DNA of 28,761 bases from JADJWR01 sp964509545 (lineage in GTDB: Bacteria > Pseudomonadota > Gammaproteobacteria > Burkholderiales > Burkholderiaceae_F). The position numbers and the translations under genes were made by a program. Below, piece after piece: positions 23,797 through 28,761 of this stretch; position 1 is the stretch's first letter; each line of letters opens with the position of its first letter. Where the stretch lies: assembly GCA_964509545.1 (NCBI GenBank), contig CAZDXQ010000049.1, forward strand, positions 1 to 28,761, given 5' to 3'. The notes under the pieces were generated by a model. It was not told the origin of the DNA and ran no database searches. It saw only the letters and a program-made list of their open reading frames with translations.

Positions 23797-24969
23797 TCAG
23801 TTTCCGAACTTATTCGCCAGCGACCTGAACGCCCGATGCTCGTTCAGCTCGTCGATCGTCGCGGACACGCCTTCGCGTTCGCGCTCGACGAAGCGCGACA
23901 CCGCTTCCATCATCGCCGGGTGCGCCAACCAGTGCGCCGAGCGCGTCGGCACGGGATCGAGCCCACGCGCCAGCTTGTGCGCGCCCTGCGCGCCGCCTTC
24001 GAACCAGGACAGCCTGCGCTCGATCGCGAACTCGATCATCTGGTAGTAGCAGCACTCGAAGTGCAGGCAGTCCACCGTTTCGACCGCGCCCCAGTAGCGG
24101 CCGTAAAGGCGCGGTTCGCCGCGCTGCCGGTCGAAGACGCCGAGCGCCGAGGCCACCGTTCGCCCATCGCGGCGCGCCAGCACCAGCATCAGGTGCTCGG
24201 GCATCGACTCGGCGAGGCGCAGGAAGAAGTCCAGGTTCAGGTACGGTGACGAGAAGTGCGCGCGGTAGGTGGCGCGATAGCAGCGGAAGAAGAAGCGCCA
24301 GTCCGACTCGCTGATCTCGCGGCCGACACGGCGCTCGAGCGTCACGCCGGCGTCAAGCACCTTTCGTCGCTCGGCGCGGATCTTCTTGCGCTTCGGCTGT
24401 GCCAGGGCCGCGAGGAACTCGTCGAAGCCGGCATAGCCGTCGTTGCGCCAGTGAAACTGCACGCCGTCGCGCACCGCCATGCCGGCATCCGCCAGCGCCT
24501 CGATGTCCGGCGGTGGTGCCAGCAGCACGTGCAGCGACGAAAGCCCGCTTGCGCGCGCGTGCGCCATCAGCGCCTTTGCCAGCAGCGCACGCGCGGCCGC
24601 GTCGAGCGCCAGCAGACGCGAGCCGGGCACCGGCGTGAATGGCACCGCCACCAGCCACTTCGGGTAGTAGGCGAGCCCATGCCGGTGGTACGCCTGGGCC
24701 CACGACCAGTCGAACACGTATTCGCCGTAGGAGTGATCCTTGGCGTACAGCGGTGCGGCGCCTACGAGATCCTCGCCCTGCCGCAGCAGCAGGAACTGCG
24801 GATGCCATCCGCGCGGTGCCGCGGCGGCGCCGCTGGCGGTCAGCGCGGCGAGGTATTCGTGGCGCAGGAAAGGATTGGCGTGGGCATCGGCATCGACCAG
24901 CGCATTCCACGCGCCGCGATCGATGCGCACCGGATCGTCGACGACCTGCGTGCAATAATCGTTGGCCAC
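23797..24969 (-). CDS. GNAT/FemAB-like N-acyltransferase (COG3146, DUF482 family)
   Basis: A 390-residue protein of the family often labelled peptidogalycan biosynthesis protein. Conserved parts are NPFLRHEYLAAL near the N-terminus, GAAPLYAKDHSYGEYVFDWSWA, YYPKWLVAVPFTPVPG (about 100-115), QFHWRNDGYAGFDEFLA, the basic KRKKIRAERRK, and the C-terminal FECCYYQMIEFAIERRLSWFEGGAQGAHKLARGL. The C-terminal half has the acyl-CoA-binding GNAT fold of FemX-like proteins. The substrate is unknown. The open frame starts with GTG at 24969, without a ribosome-binding site; another GTG at 24930 is possible. It is divergent from nadE, whose likely promoter lies inside its first codons. Confidence 0.85.
   Translation of the reverse strand: MANDYCTQVVDDPVRIDRGAWNALVDADAHANPFLRHEYLAALTASGAAAAPRGWHPQFLLLRQGEDLVGAAPLYAKDHSYGEYVFDWSWAQAYHRHGLAYYPKWLVAVPFTPVPGSRLLALDAAARALLAKALMAHARASGLSSLHVLLAPPPDIEALADAGMAVRDGVQFHWRNDGYAGFDEFLAALAQPKRKKIRAERRKVLDAGVTLERRVGREISESDWRFFFRCYRATYRAHFSSPYLNLDFFLRLAESMPEHLMLVLARRDGRTVASALGVFDRQRGEPRLYGRYWGAVETVDCLHFECCYYQMIEFAIERRLSWFEGGAQGAHKLARGLDPVPTRSAHWLAHPAMMEAVSRFVEREREGVSATIDELNEHRAFRSLANKFGN
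24951..24959 (+). promoter_or_regulatory. Probable extended -10 promoter of nadE
   Basis: TGC followed by AATAAT (24954-24959) gives an extended -10 with 5 of 6 matches. Transcription would begin near 24966, 21 bases before the nadE start. It overlaps the start of the divergent acyltransferase gene. Confidence 0.45.
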
Positions 24970-24986
24970 GGGATTCAGTCGAGTCG

Positions 24987-26618
24987 ATGAGTTCGCACGT
25001 CAGCGTTGCCGTCGCGCAGATCAACTGCACGGTGGGCGATTTGGAGGGCAACAGCAGGCGGATCGTCGATGCGGCGCGGCGCGCGGCACAGGCCCGCGCC
25101 GACGTCCTGCTCACCCCGGAACTGTCGTTGACCGGCTATCCGCCCGAGGACCTGCTGCTGCGGCGGGCATTTTACGTGGCGGTCGACAGCGCGCTGGGCA
25201 AGCTCGCCGCGCAGCTGCTGCAGTTCCCCGAGCTCGCCGTGATCGTCGGCCATCCGCTGGCGCGCGAAGGGCAGCGCTTCAATGCCGCCTCGTTGCTGCA
25301 GCAGGGCCGCGTCGCCGGCAGCTACTGCAAGCACGACCTGCCCAATTACGACGTCTTCGACGAACAGCGCTACTTCACGCCCGACAACCGGCCGTTCGTC
25401 TTCGAAGTGAAGGGCGCGCGCTTCGGCATCAACATCTGCGAGGACACGTGGTACCCGTATGCGCCGGAGGCCGCGCGAGCCGCTGGCGCGCAGGTCCTGC
25501 TGGTGCCCAACGGCTCGCCGTACCACCTGGGCAAGACGGCGCAGCGGCTCGACAAGATGCGCGAGAACGTCTCGCGCGCCGGCCTGCCGCTGGTGTACGC
25601 CAATCTCGTTGGCGGCCAGGATGAACTGGTGTTCGACGGCGCCTCGTTCGCGCTCGACGCCGGTGGCAGGCTGGTCAACATGGCGCCGCAGTTCGAGGAG
25701 AACGTGCTGCTGGTGCATTTTGTCGACGGTGCGCCGCAGCCAGGCCAAATCGTCGAGCATGGCCCCATCGAGGCGCAGGCCTACGGCGCGCTGCGGCTCG
25801 GCGTGCGCGACTACCTCGACAAGAACGGCTTTCCCGGCGCGGTGATCGGCCTGTCCGGCGGCATCGATTCGGCGCTGACGCTCGCCATCGCCTGCGACGC
25901 GCTCGGCCCGGAGAAGGTGCGCGCGGTGATGATGCCGTCGCAGTTCACAGCCGACATCTCATGGCTCGACTCGCGGGCGATGGTCGAGAAGCTCGGCGTG
26001 CGCTATGACGAAATGCCGATCAAGCCGGTGTTCGACAGCTTTCTCGCCACGCTGGCGCACGAGTTCCGCGGCTTGAGTTGGGACACGACCGAGGAGAACA
26101 TCCAGGCGCGCATCCGCGGCACGCTGCTGATGGCCCTGACCAACAAGTACGGCTCGATCGTGCTGACCACCGGCAACAAGAGCGAGATGGCGGTGGGCTA
26201 CTGCACGCTCTATGGCGACATGGCCGGCGGCTTCGCCGTGATCAAGGACATCCGCAAGACCCTCGTCTACCGGCTGGCGCGCTGGCGCAACGAACGCGCG
26301 GCCGTGATTCCCGAGAGGATCATCACGCGGCCGCCGTCGGCCGAACTGCGCCCGAACCAGACCGACCAGGATTCTCTGCCGCCCTACGAGGTGCTCGACG
26401 GCATCATCGAGCTGTACATGGAGCAGGGCCTGAGCCTGCCGGAGATCGTCGCCGCCGGCTATTCGCCGGCCGATATCAACCGCGTCGTGCGGCTGATCCG
26501 TATCAATGAGTACAAGCGGCGCCAGGCGCCGGTGGGCATCCGCGTCACCCACAGGGGGTTCGGTCGCGACTGGCGCTACCCGATCACCAACCGCTTCCGT
26601 GAGGAAGTGGCGCAGTAG
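24987..26618 (+). CDS. nadE: Glutamine-dependent NAD+ synthetase
   Basis: A 543-residue two-domain enzyme that makes NAD+ from deamido-NAD+, ATP and glutamine. The N-terminal nitrilase-type glutaminase domain (1 to about 260) has the triad E45 (LLTPELSLTGYPPEDLL), K115 (YCKHDLPNYDVFDEQRYF) and C151 (GINICEDTWY). The C-terminal synthetase domain (about 270-543) has the PP-loop SGGIDS (290-295), TGNKSEMAVGYCTLYGDMAGG, and the KRRQAP...R C-terminal signature. The length is usual for this type, against about 275 for ammonia-dependent enzymes. The ATG at 24987 gives MSSHVSVAVAQIN; the frame is open further upstream without resemblance. The PII gene follows after 110 bases, a common betaproteobacterial order. 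Confidence 0.96.
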   Translation: MSSHVSVAVAQINCTVGDLEGNSRRIVDAARRAAQARADVLLTPELSLTGYPPEDLLLRRAFYVAVDSALGKLAAQLLQFPELAVIVGHPLAREGQRFNAASLLQQGRVAGSYCKHDLPNYDVFDEQRYFTPDNRPFVFEVKGARFGINICEDTWYPYAPEAARAAGAQVLLVPNGSPYHLGKTAQRLDKMRENVSRAGLPLVYANLVGGQDELVFDGASFALDAGGRLVNMAPQFEENVLLVHFVDGAPQPGQIVEHGPIEAQAYGALRLGVRDYLDKNGFPGAVIGLSGGIDSALTLAIACDALGPEKVRAVMMPSQFTADISWLDSRAMVEKLGVRYDEMPIKPVFDSFLATLAHEFRGLSWDTTEENIQARIRGTLLMALTNKYGSIVLTTGNKSEMAVGYCTLYGDMAGGFAVIKDIRKTLVYRLARWRNERAAVIPERIITRPPSAELRPNQTDQDSLPPYEVLDGIIELYMEQGLSLPEIVAAGYSPADINRVVRLIRINEYKRRQAPVGIRVTHRGFGRDWRYPITNRFREEVAQ

Positions 26619-26689
26619 CGGCGAGCGCTGAGCGAACGCTCACCGCCACCTCGACAAGGCCGGTCTGTGGCGAGCCGCCCGCCTGCCAC

Positions 26690-26695
26690 TACAAT
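26690..26695 (+). promoter_or_regulatory. Possible -10 element for the PII gene
   Basis: TACAAT matches TATAAT at 5 of 6 positions, 33 bases before the ATG. The -35 region is poor. No sigma-54 promoter is seen, which fits a constitutively made GlnB better than a nitrogen-regulated GlnK. Confidence 0.4.
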
Positions 26696-26728
26696 CGGCG
26701 TCGAACCGGGGGCATGCTGGAGACGAGG

Positions 26729-27067
26729 ATGAAACTGATCACTGCGATCATCAAGCCGTTCAAGCTCGACGAGGTGCGCGAGGCGCTGGCCGATACCGGG
26801 GTGACCGGCCTGACGGTCACCGAGGTCAAGGGCTTCGGCCGGCAGAAAGGGCACACCGAGTTGTACCGCGGCGCCGAGTACGTCGTCGACTTCCTGCCCA
26901 AGGTCAAGGTCGAGGCCGCGGTGCCCGATGCGCTGGTCGAACGTGCGATCGAAGCGATCACCCGCGCCGCCCGCACCGGCAAGATCGGCGACGGCAAGAT
27001 CTTCGTCTGCGCGGTTGAACAGGTGGTCCGCATCCGCACCGGCGAGACCGGCGAAAGCGCGATCTAA
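26729..27067 (+). CDS. glnB: Nitrogen regulatory protein PII
   Basis: A 112-residue trimeric signal protein that senses 2-oxoglutarate, ATP/ADP and, through uridylylation, glutamine. The T-loop GRQKGHTELYRGAEYVVDF carries the modified tyrosine Y51. KVKVEAAVPD, the B-loop TGKIGDGKIFV and the C-terminal VRIRTGETG are all present. The ATG at 26729 is chosen because GGAG lies 6 bases upstream and the protein then starts MKLITAIIKPFKLDEV, the family N-terminus; an in-frame ATG 15 bases earlier is not supported. Position after nadE and the absence of amtB favour GlnB over GlnK, but sequence alone does not settle this. Confidence 0.94.
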   Translation: MKLITAIIKPFKLDEVREALADTGVTGLTVTEVKGFGRQKGHTELYRGAEYVVDFLPKVKVEAAVPDALVERAIEAITRAARTGKIGDGKIFVCAVEQVVRIRTGETGESAI

Positions 27068-27347
27068 GCCGCCGCGTGTCGTCCCCGCGTAGGGGGGAAC
27101 GACGAATCCTCGGCGCAACCGTGTCGTTCCCGCGCAGGCGGGAATCCAGTCATCGTCGACAGGGCTTGCGCGTTCACGCCTTCGCGGCCAAGACGTGCCG
27201 GTGTTCGATCACGCCTGTCCCGCGCAGATCCAGCCCGCGAAGGCGGGGGCAGTGAGCGGGAGTCGTCATTGCGAAAGCCTCTGGATCCCCGCTTGCGCGG
27301 CAATGACGCGCCAATCCCGTCGTTCCGACGATCACCGCATCGACGCG
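27068..27347. repeat. Intergenic repeat island: clustered inverted repeats
   Basis: Four related elements lie in 280 bases between the PII and hydrolase stops: GTCGT...ACGAC around a CCCC/GGGG stem (27079-27103); a dRS3-like copy, GTTCCC-N8-GGGAAT (27127-27146); a degraded copy with CCCGCGAAGGCGGG (27234-27247); and a long hairpin with CGTCATTGC (27264-27272) pairing exactly with GCAATGACG (27300-27308), extended inside by GCGAAAGC/GCTTGCGC with one mismatch. No gene is seen. The stems may serve the two convergent genes as terminators. Confidence 0.75.
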
Positions 27348-28193
27348 CTATCGCCTGATCAGCTCCAGCGCCGCGTCGAACAGCGGGCTCGCCGGGTTGG
27401 CCAGTTCCTCGATCACGTTCAGGTGGTGAAAGCCCGGCATCGGGATATCGCGTGCCAGGCTGCGCCGCCACGCCTTGCCGATCAGCGCGTTCTGCCGCTT
27501 GAATTCATTCGACTCCAGGCCGCCCACGGCCGTGTACAGCGGCCGGTCCGTGGCCGGCGGCAGGTGCACGGGCGACAGCAGCCGCGCGCGCTTCGGCGTC
27601 AACTGCAGGTCGGCGGCGAGGAACGGCGCGTACAGCAGCGGTTCCAGGTCGTAGATGCCGCTGACCGCGAGCCCGCCCTTGACGAGGTCGGCGGGAAGGT
27701 CGTCGCCGAACACCGGCCACAGTGCCGCCATCATCATCACCGTGAGATGCGCGCCGGCCGAGTGCCCCGCCGTGTACATGCGCGTCGGATCGAAGCCGAG
27801 CCGGTCGGCGTTGCGGTACAGCCATGCGTGCGCGCGCAGGTTCTGGCGCACGATGTCCTCGATCGGCGTCTTCGGCGACAGGCCGTAGTTGACCAGCGCC
27901 ACCGACACGCCGTGGTTGACGAACGGCGGCGCGATCCACGAGAAGTCCGACTTGTCGAGCGAGCGCCAGTAGCCGCCGTGGATGAACACCAGCAGCGGCG
28001 CGCCGTCCTTGCGCGCCGGAAACACGTCGAGCCGCTCGCTGCTGCTCTCGCCGAAGGCCAGGTCGAGCAGGCAGGCACGCAGCCGGCGCGTCGCCGCCGA
28101 CTGCTCGGCCCAGCGCGCGAAGATCTGCGGATGCTCGGGAATCGACGCGCGGGCGTTGTACTCGCGTTCGCAGAACTCGACCGTGTATTTCAT
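27348..28193 (-). CDS. Alpha/beta hydrolase, kynurenine-formamidase-like
   Basis: A 281-residue serine hydrolase. The oxyanion motif HGGYW (72-76) is the mark of the kynurenine formamidase/esterase group. The nucleophile is S145 (GHSAGAH), the probable acid E227 or E230 in GGLESNEFKRQ, and the catalytic histidine H256/H257 (GFHHLNVIEEL). LLVFIHGGYWRSLDKSDFSW and VNYGLSPK complete the family pattern. Without other tryptophan-degradation genes nearby, arylformamidase activity remains a guess; a general esterase or amidase is equally possible. The ATG at 28193 starts MKYTVEFCEREYN; a GTG at 28220 would add nine residues and is less likely. It is divergent from the tRNA gene. Confidence 0.87.
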   Translation of the reverse strand: MKYTVEFCEREYNARASIPEHPQIFARWAEQSAATRRLRACLLDLAFGESSSERLDVFPARKDGAPLLVFIHGGYWRSLDKSDFSWIAPPFVNHGVSVALVNYGLSPKTPIEDIVRQNLRAHAWLYRNADRLGFDPTRMYTAGHSAGAHLTVMMMAALWPVFGDDLPADLVKGGLAVSGIYDLEPLLYAPFLAADLQLTPKRARLLSPVHLPPATDRPLYTAVGGLESNEFKRQNALIGKAWRRSLARDIPMPGFHHLNVIEELANPASPLFDAALELIRR

Positions 28194-28284
28194 CTTCTGC
28201 TGCGGCTCAATGGCGGGCACCGACGGCTCCGGAGGCGGCCAGTCTAACGAGCCACCCGCGCTGCCGTCGGCGCCGGGAATTCAG

Positions 28285-28290
28285 TACAAT
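28285..28290 (+). promoter_or_regulatory. Probable -10 element of the tRNA-Ala gene
   Basis: TACAAT, 5 of 6 matches, ends 12 bases before the first base of the mature tRNA. The -35 region (near TGCCGT, 28262-28267) is weak. The next bases, TCGCGCCC, have the GC-rich discriminator expected of stringently controlled stable-RNA promoters. Confidence 0.55.
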
Positions 28291-28302
28291 TCGCGCCCTG
28301 TC

Positions 28303-28378
<76 letters not shown>

Positions 28379-28386
28379 CCATTCAG

Positions 28387-28420
28387 CGCCCAACCTCTAT
28401 CGGTTGGGCGTTTTCGTTTC
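28387..28420 (+). terminator. Rho-independent terminator of tRNA-Ala
   Basis: CGCCCAACC (28387-28395) and GGTTGGGCG (28402-28410) form a perfect 9-bp stem with a 6-base loop, followed by TTTTCGTTTC. It begins 8 bases after the encoded CCA. It is the only classic intrinsic terminator I find in the window. Confidence 0.93.
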
Positions 28421-28761
28421 CGCCTATCCCGACACCACGCGGGGTGCGGCGCCGATCTGCATGTGCCACGCCGTGGCGGCCCGGCGCCCCGAAGTCGCCC
28501 GGTTCGACTCTCTTTCGCTCTCAGTTCTCTCAAAACCTGCGCCAACTTCTTCGCCGGAGCACACGCAGGCGGCCTTTCGAGGCCGTGACGTGCGCGTGCG
28601 TCCCTGCCATCGGTTATCCATCGCTCTTGCATGACCAGGGCATCAGGCCGGCGCGAGGCTCGACGCTGCGGCGCAGGGCATTGAGTACAAGCCCGCACGC
28701 TGCTTCGTGACCACGAGGGATCGGCAGGCACGCAATGGCTCGGCGTGCTCTTTCCCTTTGA
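28421..28761. other. 341 bases after the tRNA, no gene recognised
   Basis: Open frames on both strands are short and resemble no family. The sequence from about 28500 to 28560 is less GC-rich than its surroundings. I find no repeat of the tRNA 3' end and no integrase fragment, though either could lie beyond the window. Confidence 0.5.

Overview
The window is a GC-rich chromosomal segment of a Gram-negative bacterium, most probably a betaproteobacterium of the Rhodocyclales/Burkholderiales kind. This is inferred from gene order and protein families: metG divergent from the ApbC/Mrp gene, a hemC-hemD-hemX-hemY cluster, nadE followed by a PII gene, and Burkholderiales-style GRPK-coding intergenic repeats. 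No genus can be named. About 23 protein genes, one tRNA, two gene remnants and several intergenic repeats can be supported.

Layout. 1-307: three tandem 75-bp repeat copies and strong hairpins, no gene. 308-3501 (minus): a small ribbon-helix-helix regulator, then HyfB-like and HyfC-like membrane subunits in a tightly coupled operon. 3502-5917: katG preceded by a site that fits the full OxyR spacing rule. 5968-10070: metG (minus), a small exported protein, the ApbC iron-sulfur carrier and a DUF1330 protein. 10173-12702: a dihydrofolate reductase with an unusual active site (minus), an acetylpolyamine amidohydrolase (plus) and an LRAT/NlpC-like protein (minus). 12908-17375: the haem block hemC, hemD, hemX, hemY, with a second set of tandem repeats between hemX and hemY. 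17627-19324: a K+/H+ antiporter of the NhaP2/CvrA type.

19375-22372 (minus) is the most eroded part: an aldehyde dehydrogenase, a 32-codon acetyltransferase remnant overlapping its stop, a dRS3-like repeat, an intact short-chain dehydrogenase, and a D-lactate dehydrogenase that has lost its NAD-binding domain in frame. 22479-23722: inorganic pyrophosphatase and a compact DUF6883/DUF4926-like gene pair. 23797-27067: a GNAT/FemAB-like acyltransferase divergent from nadE, then a PII protein. 27068-27347: an island of inverted repeats. 27348-28193 (minus): a kynurenine-formamidase-like hydrolase. 28303-28378: tRNA-Ala(CGC) with a clear terminator. 28421-28761: no recognisable gene.

Most genes are housekeeping (translation, haem, NAD, phosphate and nitrogen signalling, peroxide defence). 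Candidates for something less described are the DUF6883/DUF4926 pair, the altered dihydrofolate reductase, the two repeat sets that turn out to be one family, and paired sequence motifs around hemC-hemD.
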